DNA of 64,000 bases from Chamaecrista fasciculata (lineage: Eukaryota > Streptophyta > Magnoliopsida > Fabales > Fabaceae). Positions 45,072-58,569 of the stretch are shown here, in pieces. The DNA is taken from contig QANZ01007399.1 in assembly GCA_003254925.1 (NCBI GenBank), positions 624-64,623 of the forward strand, given 5' to 3'. Made by a program: the position numbers and the translations under genes. The notes beneath the pieces were generated by a model. The model saw only the letters and a list, made by a program, of their open reading frames with translations, made no database searches and was not told the DNA's origin. The first letter of the stretch is position 1. Every line of letters begins with the position of its first letter.

Positions 45072-47191
45072 TGTTGGGAAATCACGAAGGCGGCGCAGCG
45101 GAAGCGAAAAATATTTAAAAATTAAATAACGATTAAAACGCCAAAATTGCCACTCTATGATTTCCTACAGGATCCGCTAGATGAATTTAAACTGGTAAAG
45201 TCAGTGGTATACCTCACGAGTTTCAATCGGTCCGGTTGAACGGTGCGATTCTGAGAAGTCCACTTGAAGCGTCCTTCCTCCACCGGTAATCCACACGAGC
45301 AGTTTATTGGCACCAAGGTGCTAGCCTTTAGTTCTTTTCTCCAAAAGAACTTGGGAACTCGATCTACGGCTCTTGGTGATCAAGAACAATTCATGAACCA
45401 AGAGGATGGGTGGCGCAAGAAACAAGAGAGGGTCTCTTGTTTTCTCTCTCAAAACCCTAGTTTTTGAACAAGTCGATTTTCCTCTCACTCTTAGAGAAAA
45501 TTGACTTTCTCTCTCTAGGCTTAGGGTTGTGCGAATTCTCTCTCTTGTCTCACAAAAGAAGAAAGCAAAATTCACTTAGTGAATTAGGGTTGGCCAAGTC
45601 GACTTCCTTGGCCCTATTTATAGAGTTGGAGAATTTTGATAATTATAATTAGGGAATCCCTAAATTAATGGATTATCAAATTATAAAATTATAAGATTAC
45701 AATAATATTATAATTTTAGGACTTGAATTCTTAATTAAAATATTACCTTAATATCTCAATTGAATTCAAAATGCAATCTTTGAGAATCAAAATGGAAGAT
45801 CAAATCTTCCCTTGGACCCACATAAGAATGCGCCATCCTCCCCTATTTCTTTTGGAATTTTATAAATCAAAATAACATTCCTAACTCTTAGGAAGTTATA
45901 ACCAACTTATTATCTTCCAAAGATTTTGAATTAAAATATTACCCTTATATCTTTAATTCAAAATTTGAATCTCAAGATCAAATCTTGAATTCAAATTCAT
46001 GACTTTAATTAATAAAACATTTCCATTAATTAAAATCTCCTTATATTAGGCGCCACCCTCATCCTATTTATCTTAATATTAGTAAATTTAATAAATCAAT
46101 AATCTCCTAACTTTTAGGAATCTTATTTAATTTATTATTCCCTAATATTATAATTGTAAATAGATTAATCCAATTAACTATTTAACAATTAATATATTTA
46201 AACTTGTCCCACAAATTTAAATATCATAACCGTAGATTTTATTTTTAAGACAAGACCTTATGTCCCAGACATTTAGCTATGTCTTAAATTGTGTCACCGG
46301 AGTGACTAACGAATTAACCCTAATTCGTGTCCCTTTAAGCGGTGTCCAGATCCTGCTCATGTGTGACCCAGCAGGCCTCATGTGAAGTTGGCAGCAAGCC
46401 GTCTCTATGACTCACAAGTCGAGAGCGGACTCTAGCAAGCCATCACGACTACCCAAAACACGTGAGTTATCGTTTTATCAAAATGACCGATTTAACCTTA
46501 GTACCACCTTGTCATAGACCCTATTGTCATGCGATATCTTAGTTCTGGATAAGGCACGGGAAAGTCATCCTTAATCCAAACCACAACTTTCTCGATCTTC
46601 TTGAGTTAGTCCCAATTTACTGAGTGGCCACTCTTTCCTTGGACAGACTCATCGAGGGCGCCAGTTAGATATCTCTCATCTCTATGAGGGACAAAATCCC
46701 ATCTTGGTCAACCACATTCCTCAGCACTGCAATCAACCAACCTCGTACCTAGCCCTTATGGCTACCCTGCTACAGGCAACGTTAGACTAGGCCAAAGTTT
46801 GACAACTACAACGCCGGAATAGTAAAGACCTCAGGTCTAAGGCATCATGACAGGTGTACAGGAGAGGCTAGCTAATGAATAAACCCATGCAGGACTCTCC
46901 GGGTCAGTCCAGCAACTTGTAACCCCTTACATAATTGCACCATGACTCTCGTAAAGCATCTAGTGCATGTATCTCCATACACCGAGGTCATGCTGGTCTT
47001 AGTTCATTCTCGCTCCCACGAGAATAATCGACCAGGGACGAATTTAGATTAATTATCTCATAATTAATCAAAGACGCTATCATAGTAAACATGATAATAA
47101 TATGATAACAACATAATTTATCTCCATAAATTAATCAATATGTTCAAAACATATACATAAAATGATTGGCCCTAGGGCACAATCTCCAACA
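45072..47191. mobile_element. Solo LTR, family LTR-C, copy 2
   Basis: It runs from TGTTGGGAAATC to CACAATCTCCAACA, 2.12 kb, and is collinear with the 25740-27818 copy (ccggtaatccacacgagcag, tcctgctcatgtgtgaccca, ggaatagtaaagacctc-type words). The flanking 5-mers do not match, so the target duplication has been lost or was never a simple one. It is inserted in the LTR-B element. Confidence 0.85.
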
Positions 47192-47298
47192 CCACCCGGG
47201 ATTGTACGTGTTTGAAAATGGGTCATACTTTCTTTGGGGCTGATTAAACCCTCCTACAGTATTGACTTGCTCTTGATCTTCTTGTAATGCTGGGCAAG

Positions 47299-48728
47299 GG
47301 ATCAGCCCAAGAGTGAACAAGTTATTTCGCCTTCTTTTGATATGTTTAAACTAATAATATATTATAATTAGACCAATTAATATGTTAAGGGTTGTACCAA
47401 GGTGTGGCGAAATAAAGTGGATAAAATAGGTTAATTAGCGTTTATTTCTTGTACTTTATAAATAGGTGCTACTTAATGGTTTATTTAGTGTTTCAGATAT
47501 CCAAACAGGGCCAAACCAAGAGGGAAATATCTAGAAGATCACGTTAAGCACAAGATGTTCTTGTGCCGTTGGATGAGCCGCCGGCGCAAGGGAGCTAAAT
47601 CCCACGGCGCAAGTATCTGAGAGGGATATGATGTCAGCAAGTAATCTTCAGCGCAATATTATGTTGAGCTGTCACTTGGGCCGTTGCCCAAGTGAGAAAC
47701 CTCTCGGCACAGGTAGCTTTGCGGATTAAATATATAATTTGGACGGCTATGATTCAAGATACGAAGATATAATCAAAATATCACAGATATTTCGGTGCGC
47801 TTCCGTGTTGGGCCGCCGGCGCAAGCAACGGCCCAAGCGCAAATATTTTCCTTGACTTGCGGACCAAGCACACTACTCAGGACTATAAATAGAGATCGTC
47901 ATTCCACGCTCATATTTTTTTAGTAGTGAGAGCACAACTCAAATTAGTAGAAATAGTTTAGAATAGTTCTCTACCCAGAGCATGAGTAACTAAATAGGTA
48001 GATACTTGAGGAATGCCTCAAGGATATGACTTGAGTTCACTATGTTTCGTTATAGAGTCCAAATGTTGATGTTGCATTTATGAGGTATGATCAACTCCTT
48101 CAAAGGTAATTGTTGAAGTTGTTTTATACATTAGATTTATAGATTAGTACTTTATTAGGGATAATTGTTGGTATTCCTAGAGTCTATCTCTTTTACGATT
48201 AATAAAGGTTGTTCTTTGAACATGTTATTTATATGGTTGGTTTACTAAAGAGTATTCTTTGTACTTGTTTATTGTTCTAATGTGGTAATAATATAGATTG
48301 TCCTAAAGAGCTTTGACAAGGTGCTCATAATCCATTATTGGTTGAGTGATCTATCCTAATCTCATATTTCTCACCATTGCTTGGTTAATTGTGTTTAATT
48401 CTAAATACATCATTTAACTTGGTTAAAAGTAAATGCACATTAATTATCTACTCTCTATGATGAACGAACTATGATAGTCTATCTCTAGGGTTTTCTCTCA
48501 AGTATTGTTTTGACTCATTATATATTAAATCGTGACAACCCAAATTCTCAAATTCATAACCTACAAACCCTTCATCACAATTCTCTTAGTCTCATCACAT
48601 AGAGTTCCGCGAGAGATTCGACCTTGGGTTAGCATCTATACTATATTCTAATAAATATAGTTATACTTACGAGGCTTAAGTATAATTAAATTTGGCTCAC
48701 TTGACACCTTACGACGGGTGTCCGACCA
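47299..48728 (+). mobile_element. Solo LTR of family LTR-A, 1.43 kb, perfect 5-bp TSD
   Basis: This is the plus-orientation copy of the LTR at 20997-22445, beginning ggatcagccc and ending cgacgggtgtccgacca. The 5-bp duplication GCAAG is exact (47294-47298 and 48729-48733). It is inserted in the gag region of the LTR-B element. Confidence 0.88.
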
Positions 48729-48799
48729 GCAAGCATCCGTATGATGTCCCGTTGTCAAGCATATACCACACACTAATATTGGGGGCTGTGCTAATCTAC

Positions 48800-50934
48800 T
48801 GTTGGAGATTATGGAGCAAAACGCAGCAGAAAATGTAAAATTAAAAATTTTTCAAAACCTTATAATCTCCTCCGTAGGATCCAATACTTGTGTTTATACC
48901 AGTGAGATAAGATGTTTACCTAAATCACGAATGCTGGAATGATTGCAACTCCAAGAAGTACACAGACTCGTGTCCTTCCTCTGCCGGTGATCCACACGAA
49001 CAGTTTGGCAGATACTCAGGTGCTAGCCTCCAATCTCTTCTCCAAGAGATTATGGGAACCGATCTACAATCTTGGAATTTCAAGAACACTTCTTGAAATA
49101 TCCAAGAACAAGTGGCACACTACCAAGAACGAACTTCTTGGCCACTGACTCTAGGGTTTTTCGCCTCTCTCTCATTCTCACATACAAATCGCCCCTAAAC
49201 CCCTAAGTTTAGAGTTAGTTCAAAAACTCCCTTCTCCTTTTTTTGGTTTAGGCGACTTGTGGTGCTTTTAAAGAGTCCCACTCCAGAATTTAGGGAATCA
49301 CCAAATCTAATTAGGGAATCACCAAATCTTGATTATAAAATTACATTAATATTATAATTCAAGATTAAAAGGCAATCTTAATTTAAATTTCAAGATCATA
49401 TCTTGAAATCCAAATCTTGAAAGCCAAAATGCACACTTCCCATTGGTTGGAATGAGTCAAGAGGATTTGAATTCTTAATTAAAATATAACATTAATATCT
49501 TAACTTAAAATTCAAAATGCATTCTTGAAATTCAAAATGCAAGATCAAATCTTGCATTTGAATCTTGAAGAATTCGCCCCCTACCTTGTGGTTTTATAGG
49601 AATTTAATAAATAAGATAACAATCCTAACTCTTAGGAAGTTATAACCAACTTATTAATATCCTTAACAAATTGAATTAAAATATTACCCTAATATCTTTA
49701 ATTCAAATTTGAATCTTGAATTCAAATTTAAATCTTGAATTCAAATTAACAAAATCATATTTCATTAATTAATTCAAAAGTGAGGCGCCACCTCCTCATC
49801 TTATTCTTCAATATTAGAGAATTTAATAAATCAATAATCCCCTAACTCTTAGGAGACTTAGTCAATTCATTATTCCTTATTATTTTAAATAAGAATTCAA
49901 TTGTAAATAGATTAATCAAATTAACTATTTAACAATTAATACATTTAAACTTGTCTAACAAATTTAAATATTACAAATGTAGATTTTATTTAAGACAATA
50001 CTTCATGTACTAAGACATTCAACTATGTCTTAAATTGTGTCACTAAAGTGACTCACGAATTAACTCTAATTCGTGTCCCATTACAGTATCTTGATCCTGC
50101 TCATGTGTGACCCAGCAGGCCTCATGTGAAATTGGCAGCAAGCCATCTTTATGACTTACAAGTCGAGAGCGGACTCTAGCAAGCCAGCACGACTACACAA
50201 AACACGTGAGTTATCGTTTTATCATCAACGACTTAACCTTAGTACCACCTTGTCATAATCCCTATTGTCACACGATATCTTGGTCATGGATAAGGGATGG
50301 GAAAATCATCCTTGTAATCCAAACCATAACTTTCTCGATTCCTTGAGTTAGTCCCATTACCCTGTGTGGCCACACATTCCTTGGACAAGCTCATCGAGGG
50401 ACCCAGTCAAATATCTCTCAACTTAATGAGGAACAAAATTCCTTATTGGTCAACCACATTCCTCAGCACGGCAAACAACTAAACCCGTTCCTAGCCTATA
50501 TGGCTACCTTGTTACGGGCAACATTGGACTAGGCCAATGTTCAGCATCTACAACGCCGGAATAATGAAGACCTCAGGTCTAAGGGCATCGTGACGGGTGT
50601 ACAGGAGAGACTAGCTTATGATTAAACCCATGCAGGACTCTCCGGGTCGGTCCAGCAACTTGTAACCCATTACACAATTGCACCATGACTCTCGAGAAGC
50701 ATCACATGCGTGTATCTCTATACACCAAAGTCATGCTGGTCTTAGTTCATTCACGTTTCCACGTGAATAATCGACCATGGACAGTTTAGAATAATTATCA
50801 CATAATTAATCATGGATTGTTATCAAAGTAAACATGTTAATAATATGATAACGACATAATTTATCATTCATAAATCAGTCAAACAATATGTCCATACATA
50901 TAAAATGATTGGCCCTAGGGCACAATCTCCATCA
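48800..50934. mobile_element. Solo LTR, family LTR-C, copy 3
   Basis: It runs from TGTTGGAGATTATGG to ggcacaatctccatca, 2.13 kb, more diverged from copies 1 and 2 than they are from each other. No matching 5-bp flanks are seen. It is inserted in the LTR-B gag region. Confidence 0.8.
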
Positions 50935-51910
50935 CTTGTAACCAAAGAATTAACAGTAGAAGTTAGTTGAGTAAGTTGAGATTGAAAGGAACTATTACTT
51001 ACCCCATTAACTCCTATAGTGGAGCCGGCTTTATCGAATTCTCGCGTGTTCTCTACCATCTTATTGATAAGATCCTAGCCTTCTTGCGGACTCTTTTCCA
51101 ACAAAGCTCCATTGGATGCTGAATCAAACATTCTTTTATCTGCTTGAGTGAGCCCCTCGTAAAAATAATTGATGAGAGCTTAGGGAGAATGCTTGTGTTG
51201 TGGATAGCTTGAGAAAAGCTTTTTGTAACGCTCTCAATATGCATGAAGAGTCTCTGTTTCTCGTTGAGTAGCATAACTAATTTTTCTGCGTAGTTTAGAA
51301 GCACGAGAAACATAATTTTTTTTTTCAAAAATGCCTTAGACAATTGATCCCATGTAGTGATAGAACCTGATGGGAGATCAAATAGCCAACGTTTTGCAAC
51401 ATCTTTAACAGTGAATCAGAAAACCCTCAAATTGACATGTTCCTTGGTCGTATTATTTGGCTTTGAAGTCAAACATGCAGCATGGAAATCTTTAATGTGC
51501 TGGTATGGATCTTCATGTCCTAATCCATGAAAAGTAGGAAGTAATTGGATTAGACTAGATTTTAATTCAAATCACCATCTAACCTGGGATATATTATGCA
51601 AAGTGGAGTTTTAGCAATGGGCTCATCATAGTAATCTTGAATTGTTTGTTCGGCCGCATTGGCCGCTCGAGCAACTGGTTCCTCCATTACTAGTGGTATT
51701 GTTGCTCCTTTTTCCAACTCTATGTGGTTCAACAATAGGAGGCTCAGAGGTTTGGCCAACCTCTTGTTTAGGTTGTTTGGTTTCTTTCTTCCTAACACAA
51801 GCGTTTCTTTCAATTTCCAAATCGAGTTGTAATTCTGGTTCTTCAGATCTACGCATAAAACAAAAACAAAAGGGACTAAACAGCTAGTCCCCAACAATGA
51901 TGCCAAAATT
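50935..51910 (-). mobile_element. Gag remnant and leader of the LTR-B element
   Basis: Minus-strand gag-like words (ALLEKSP-type region, MVENTREFDKAGS) and an N-terminal Athila-gag-like region near 51,400-51,560 precede the primer-binding region at about 51,892-51,910. It is broken. Confidence 0.65.
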
Positions 51911-53225
51911 TGATGGGTGTCGAATCCAGAAAAAATAATTAACCTAAATTTGCACACTAAAACAAATGAATCAGTAGTAAACAAGTGAGAATAGGGATGG
52001 TCCACAGGGATAAGTGTTGCCCAAGAGTAATGCAGCCAGACTTGAAAAACCAGAACATAGTGAGTAAGTCTTGCCCAATAATTATGAACGCGACTTACAC
52101 AAAACAAACGTATTGTGAACGAACTCAAGAATTCAATGAACTTAAAAGTAAAGGGTTTTACCAATTGATTGAGGCCTTGGCTGGGATTGTTTTTCATAGA
52201 GTTTCACACTTGATTATCAATACCAAAATATTAATTCATCAAATTAAAACAGATTAACAAAATCACACGGTGAAATCACTCTTTCTTGAAATTTGATTAA
52301 AGGATAACGTACCCAATTTAACCACTTATTAACTAGACGAATCCGACACGATCAGCAATTCAATCTAATTAATTAAGACCCAAAACATATTAACCCTAAA
52401 CAATTAATTTACGAAATTACGCGTTTAAATTTTCTTCTCCCTCACATGGTACGACCATCTTAGTTATTACTTAGTTATGAACTTATTAATTATGAATCAA
52501 CAAGAACACCTAGTATTATGTTAACAAATTAAATCAAATAACCTGGCCATAAGTTATAAAATTAACTTGAAAACAATTAAAAGGAGAAGAATACGAGATA
52601 GAAAAATATTATAAATTGATGAAATAAGAAAATGTATGAACAAGATTTCACAAGTGTTAAAACATCCAATCCAAACTCACCCTAAGCCAAGAAGAGAAGA
52701 TAGCCACGTAGGGCCATGGAAGCACACATATGAAAATAAGTTAGAGAATGGGGAAGTAGTGATGCCATTACAAGCTTTAGTAGGGGGATTTAAAATGTTT
52801 CCTAAACCTAATTCCCTTCTCAAACTTCCTAATTTTGAGCACACATCTCCTCTTTTGGAAAGATTACAGAATCTCAAATCACAATTCAAAATTGAGCAGC
52901 TAAACTTGAGTCTTGGGCAAGCGTCATGCACCAATGAAAATATCCCTTAATTTCACAATCTTGGAATTGATTCTATGAATCTTGGCAATCTTTTAAAAGG
53001 TGATCTGTAAGAAATATTAAAGATAAAATAAAGAAAAAATCCCAAATTGATAAACATCATATTTACAAAAATAAAGAATTAAACACATATTATCATATTT
53101 CCATTTAAGCTCATAATCTAGAAGGAAAAACTAGAAATTAGGGAAATTAGAGATAAAATCTTAAATATAATATCAAAATATCATCAAAATAACCCTTAAA
53201 AGTCTGTCTAAAATTAGACTTATCA
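51911..53225 (-). repeat. LTR-B, 5-prime copy
   Basis: In minus orientation it opens TGATAAGTCTAATTT and closes GGATTCGACACCCATCA. It is about 1.3 kb and is related along its length to the plus-strand LTR at 55284-56551. Confidence 0.8.
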
Positions 53226-54640
53226 TATGATATTGGTGGAAGTAGTGACGCAATGGCCGGGACAAAGACAACAGGGCGAAGGCCAAATTTTCCAACATCT
53301 GGTATTTCATTTCTGAGCCCTTGAGGGTTTTACTAGTGAAATAAACCGGGCGTTGTTCGTCATTGACTTTTATGACAAGTGCTGAGCTGACCGCTGACTA
53401 CAAATCTGCCAGACAGAAATATATTGGAGTTCCTTTCTAGGGTCTAACCAGGATGGGGGGAACGTTAGATATTGTTTGAGGGCGTTGAATAGTTTTTCAC
53501 ATTCTTCTATCCAAGTGAACTTCTGAGTAGACCGTAAGGTCTTGAAGAATGGTAAGCAGCGATCGGAAGATCGCGAAAGGAACCTATTTAATTCAGCTAA
53601 CCTCCTAGTATGTTGTTGGACCTCTTTAATTGAGCTGGGGGATAGTATGTCGAGGATCGCTTGGTATTGTTCAAGATTGGCTTTGATCCCTCGGTGGGTT
53701 AGGAGAAAAACTAGGAACTTTCCTATCATTACCTATTTAATTCAGCTAACCTCCGGGTATGTTGTTGGACCTCTTTAACTGAGGTGGGGGATCGTATGTC
53801 GAGGATTGCTTAACATTGTTTGGGATTGGCTTCGATCCCTGGGTGGGTTAGGAGAAAACCCAGGAACTTTCTTGTCGTTACCTATTTATTTCAGCTAACC
53901 TCCCGATATGTTGTTGGACCTCTTTAATTGAGGTGGGGGATCATATGTTGAGGATCGCTTGGCATTGTTCAGGATTGGCTTCGATCTCTCAGTGGGTTAG
54001 GAGAAAACCCAAAAACTTTCTTGCCGGTACAACAAAATCACACTTGTTTGGGTTCAGGCGCAAGTTGAGGTCTCTGACTTGACTGACTATTTGACAAAGG
54101 TCTTTGGCGTGGTCTTCCTTTTTTATCGATTTAACGACCATGTCGTCGAGATAAATTTCAACATTCTTTCTGATAAATGGAGTGAATCTCTTTTCCATCA
54201 TGCACCAGTAAGTTGCTCCAACGTTCTTGACGCCAAAGGGCATGACCCTGTAACAGTAAACTCCAAAATCTGTGATATAGGAGGTTTTTCCTTGATCGAC
54301 AAGATTCATTTGAAACTGATTGTAGCCTAAAAAGGCGTCGTGAAAGCTCAAAAGGGCATGCTGGGATGTGTTATCCACCAACTTGCCAATGTTTGGCAAA
54401 GGATATGGATCCTTTGGAGTAGCTTTGTTTAGATCGGTAAAATTTACGCACATTCATCATTTTCCTGAAGATTTACATACCATCACGATGTTTGATAGCC
54501 ATTTTGGATATTTGGCTTCTCTAATGAAGCTAGCTTGTAAAAGCTTAGCGATTTCTTTTGTGATTGCTTTCCTCCGCTCCTCGCCGAAGTTTCTTTTCTT
54601 TAGGATGACTCCCTTACTATCATCAAATTCAAGGATGAGG
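53226..54640 (-). mobile_element. Fossil gypsy pol fragment (different lineage) with a triplicated segment
   Basis: Minus-strand reverse transcriptase words include DLNKATPKDPYPLPNI, YRVMPFGVKN, EIYLDDMVVKS and FLGFLLTH, in the style of Tat/Ogre-type or related gypsy elements. It is broken, and no LTRs are assigned. A 149-bp unit is present three times at 53,583-54,029. Confidence 0.8.
53583..54029 (-). repeat. 149-bp tandem triplication inside the gypsy fragment
   Basis: Units start cctattta..tcagctaacctcc at 53,583, 53,732 and 53,881 (exact 149-bp spacing) and end at gaactttc. The copies differ at several positions, so the triplication is not very recent. Confidence 0.9.
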
Positions 54641-55283
54641 ATTTATTAGAAACTATAACCGATGAGGATTTTTTAAAAAAACTTTTTCAACTTCATGCTT
54701 CCAATGTGTTATTACAACAACAATATCATGAAGCACGTCCCACTAGATCTGCTCCTTTCCCTAAAGTGAATGCAACAAAATATGATAAGTTTGAAAAGAT
54801 AAAAAAGATCCTAGAATGATTTTATATGGACAAGGCACATCCATTAAGTACGCCTATGGTGGTTAGATCACTATAAGTGACAAAAGATCCCTTTCGTCCT
54901 TGTGATAATGATGAAGAACTTCTTGGTCCAGAAATACCATATCTTAATGTTATAGGAGCACTAATGTATCTTGCTAACAGTACTCGACCTGATATAGCAT
55001 TTGCTGGAAATTTATTAGCGAGATTTAGTTATACTCCAACTAAGGCATTGAAATGAAGTTAAACATATATTCAGGTATCTCTAAAGGACACTTGACATGA
55101 GATTATTTTATTCAAATGAATTAAAGTCTCAATTAGTTGGATATGCAGATGATGGATATTTATCTGATCCACATAAAGGTCGATCTCAAACTGGCTAACT
55201 GTTTTTTTTTTAATACTGCTATATCTTGGCACTCAACAAAGTAAACTATAGCAGCTACATCATCAAATAATGCAGAGTTGCTC
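54641..55283 (+). mobile_element. Fossil copia pol fragment (RNase H end)
   Basis: Plus-strand words include HPLSTPMVVRSL, YLNVIGALMYLANSTRPDIAFA and SQLVGYADDGYLSDPHKGRS, the conserved RT/RNase H boundary of Ty1/copia elements. It is broken. It abuts the LTR-B copy on its right. Confidence 0.85.
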
Positions 55284-56551
55284 GTTGTTAAGTATATTAT
55301 TTTTCCTATTTTAAAGGGATAATTAATAAGATATTTGTTTTCAAATTATGATTTGATCCCAATATATCTTAATTATTTGATTTTTGTCTTTATCTCAAGT
55401 TTGAATTCAAAATAGGATATATTGTGTTTGATTCTTTATTTTTGTAAATATCATGTTGTTAAATTTGGGATTTTGTGCTTATTCATCTTCAATCTAACTT
55501 GGAGATCAAATTTCAGTCTCAAAAATTTCTCAAAATCCCATGGAATCAGCTCCCAGATTATGCAATCTAAAGATATTTTCGTGGAGCATGAGTTGTGCCT
55601 AAGACTCAAGTGCAAATTCTCAGTTTTGAATTTTAAAGTCAGATTTTGTAATCTTTGTTGATGAGGAGAATCTTACTTGAATTAAAATAGTTCAAGAAGG
55701 GGATTAGGGATAGTGAAACGTTATAAATACCCCTCTCTAGTTAGTGAATAGACATCTAACATGATCATCATCTATCTCTCTTCTTCTCTCAAGGCTTTGC
55801 GTGGTTAATTCTTTTCTTTTGGTTTAGGGTTAATTCCGATGGGATGTCTTCACACTTGTGAGATCATGTTTTTATTTGTCTTCATTGATTTATAATATTT
55901 TCTCTTCTCCTATTTCATTTTTTATTGTTTTCAAGTTAAGTATTCAAGTAATTCTTAGTTGTCTAATTGATTTGTCAACATAATACTAGATTCATTTGTT
56001 GATTCGTAATTAATAATTTCATCACTAAGTAGTAATTAAGATGGTTGTACCATGTTAGGGAGAAAAGAAATCTAAACAAGTAATTTTTTAAATTAATTGT
56101 TTAGGGTTAATATCTTCCGGGTCCTAATTCTATTAATTTAGATTGGATTGTTGACCGTGTCAGATTCATCTAGTTAATAAGTGATTAAATTGGGTACGTT
56201 ATCATTTAATCAACTTCAAAGAAAGAGTGATTTCATCGTGTATTTTGTTAACCTATTTTCATTTGATGAAAAATTAGCTTTGGCATCAATAATCAAATGT
56301 GAGACTCCATGAAGACTAGCTTTAGCCAAGCCCTCAAATATCGGTTACATTTATCATTAATTTATATACTTGTTATTTTATATTTAGCTTTCACAATTTC
56401 TCTCTATTTTATGTTTTCCTTATATTTGGTTGATAAACATTTGACATTGCTAGTCTCTATGGATCGATCATGTTCTCACCCTTGCTATAATTTATTATTT
56501 TACTGTGCAGATTCATGTTAATTAGTTTTTGTGGATTCGACACCCCTCAAA
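55284..56551 (+). repeat. LTR-B family LTR, plus orientation
   Basis: It runs from tgttaagtatattattttt to gattcgacacccctca. A TATA box (cgttataaatacccc) is at about 55,718. It is followed directly by a primer-binding-like ttttggtgccgttttcaggga, so it was a 5-prime LTR. It faces away from the LTR at 51911-53225. Confidence 0.75.
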
Positions 56552-56697
56552 TTTTGGTGCCGTTTTCAGGGACTAGTCATTTTGTCTATTTGTTTATTGA
56601 TCAGGTCTAAAGATTCAGGAGTCTAGTTCAAGACATTAAACAAGGACGCTTATGGGAGGCAACCCAAGGTTAAGGCATGCCTAAGACTTACACCTAT
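56552..56697 (+). mobile_element. Leader remnant of a plus-strand LTR-B element
   Basis: This is the primer-binding site and a short leader (gggaggcaacccaagg), then cut by the LTR-C copy at 56,698. No gag follows. Confidence 0.6.
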
Positions 56698-58372
56698 TGT
56701 TGGTAAATCCCCGGGGAAAACACGCAGCGGAAGCAAAACGGTAAATAAAAAAACTTGCGCTCCCCAGGAAAATACAACCCTGAGATCCGCTAGTTAAATT
56801 TAAAACCAGATATGAAAAGTGTTATACCTCAAGCTTTCAATCGGATTGGTGATACTCGTGAGTCTAGAAGTCCGTTTGCACGTCCTTCCTCTACCGGTGA
56901 TCCACACGAACAGTTTCCCGAACACGAGGTGCTAGCCTCCACGCCTCTTTCTCCAAAGAGACTCGGGATTCAATCTACAGTTTGTGAATTCAGGAACTCC
57001 TTCTCTGAACTCCAGGCTAGGTGGCGCAATACTGAGTGTAAGACAGCAACAAAACCCCTTTTGTTCTTCTTCACTCAAGAACCCTAGAACCCACAACTTT
57101 CGATTTCTCTCTCTAACACTTAGAGGAAAATCGACTTCTCTCTCTAGGAAGGTGGGTGGCGAAAATTCTCTCTCAACAAGGAGGAAAGTCGACTTCTCTC
57201 TTTTTGGTGAGCTAGGGTTTCACAATGTGCATGACATGACCAAGTGATGAGCTAGGCGACTTTCTTAGCTTATATTTACTAAAATTACAGCAATTTTATA
57301 AATATAAAATCATGATATTCTGATAATATCATATCTTTAAGACTTGAATATCTAATTAAAATATTACCATAATATTTTAATTCAAATTCAAATCCCTATC
57401 TCATAGAATCAATTTGAAGATCAAATCTTCCAAAGGGACCCACAAGAGATAGGCGCCTATTAGCTCACATTTATTGGGAATTTTATAAATCAAAAATAAC
57501 TCCTAAAATTAGGAAGTCATAACCAACTTATTTTATCCCAATGTTTTTGAATTAAAATATTACAATAATATCTTTAATTCAAAATTTGAATTCTGAATTT
57601 AAATTCTTTATTGAATTAAAATATTACCCCAATATCTTAATTCAAATCTAGAATCTCAAATTCAAATTCAAATCCATGACTTAAATTAATAAAACATTTT
57701 TATTAATTAAATCACCTAAAATTGAGGCGCCACCCTCAAGCAAAATATTAGGGAATTTTATAAATCAATAATCTCCTAACTTTTAGGAATTATTTAATTT
57801 ATTATTCCTAATATTTAAATTGTAAATAATTAATCTCTATTAATCATTTAACAATTATTTAAACTGTAGAAAATTTAAGACAAGACATAATGTCCCAGAC
57901 ATTTCCTCTGTGTCTTAAATTAGGCCACGGAGTGACCCACGAATTACCCTAATTCGTGTCCCTTATAAGGTGTGTTCTAATCCTGCTCGTGTGTGACCCA
58001 GCAGGCCCCACGTGAAGTTGGCAGTAGGTCATCCCTATGTCCTACAAGTCGTGAGCGGACTCTAGCAAGCCATCGCGACTACCCAAAACACGTGAGTGAT
58101 CGTTTGTTACCAAAACCGATTTTAACCTTCGTACCTCCTTGGCACCGACCCTATTGTTCTGCGATATCTTGGTTATGGATCAGGCACAGGAAAGTCATCC
58201 ATGATCCAAACCTTTACTTTCTCGATCTCCTTGAGTAAGTCCCAATATCTAGCATGGCCATGCATTTCCTGGACAGACTCATCGAGGGCGCCAGTAAGAT
58301 ATCTCCCAATTTAATGGGGAACAAAATCCCAATTTTGGTCAGTCCACATTCCTCAGCACGGCAATCAACCAA
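56698..58372. mobile_element. LTR-C copy 4, truncated
   Basis: It starts TGTTGGTAAATCCCC and is collinear with the other LTR-C copies up to cctcagcacggcaatcaacca, where the match stops. About 0.4 kb of the family is missing. There is no right target duplication. Confidence 0.8.
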
Positions 58373-58569
58373 TTATGTTCTTATGTATTTTTGGATCGAA
58401 GTGAAAAATCTATTTCTTTTATTATTTTATGACCATGTTTTATTTGTGATAAAATCAATATTTGGGCTAGGTGGAGCCATATAATATAAGATATATCTTT
58501 TTAAAATAGACAAAATATCATAATTTATTTTTTTATTAAAAGACTATGAAATATGGACACTTCATTTTG
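58373..58569. other. Intergenic, nothing recognised
   Basis: This is AT-rich sequence between the truncated LTR and a GTGTC-rich element. Confidence 0.35.

Larger units (their letters stand above)
41600..53225 (-). mobile_element. Fossil Athila-like Ty3/gypsy element (LTR-B family) split by three solo LTRs
   Basis: The 5-prime LTR is 51911-53225 (minus orientation), with a tggtgcc/tggcatc-type primer-binding site beside it. Gag lies at about 50,935-51,900 and in short pieces at 48,734-48,799 and 47,192-47,298. The pol part (reverse transcriptase, RNase H, integrase) lies at about 42,014-45,071. Insertions are at 45072-47191, 47299-48728 and 48800-50934. The 3-prime LTR is not found; the left limit is approximate. 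The element has many breaks and is older than its insertions. Confidence 0.75.

Noticed and set aside
45264-45467. Similar short frames in all LTR-C copies (also at 25,857, 48,939 and 56,812) that suggested a conserved peptide
   Set aside because: The matching DNA is read in different frames in different copies, so only the LTR sequence is conserved, not a protein.
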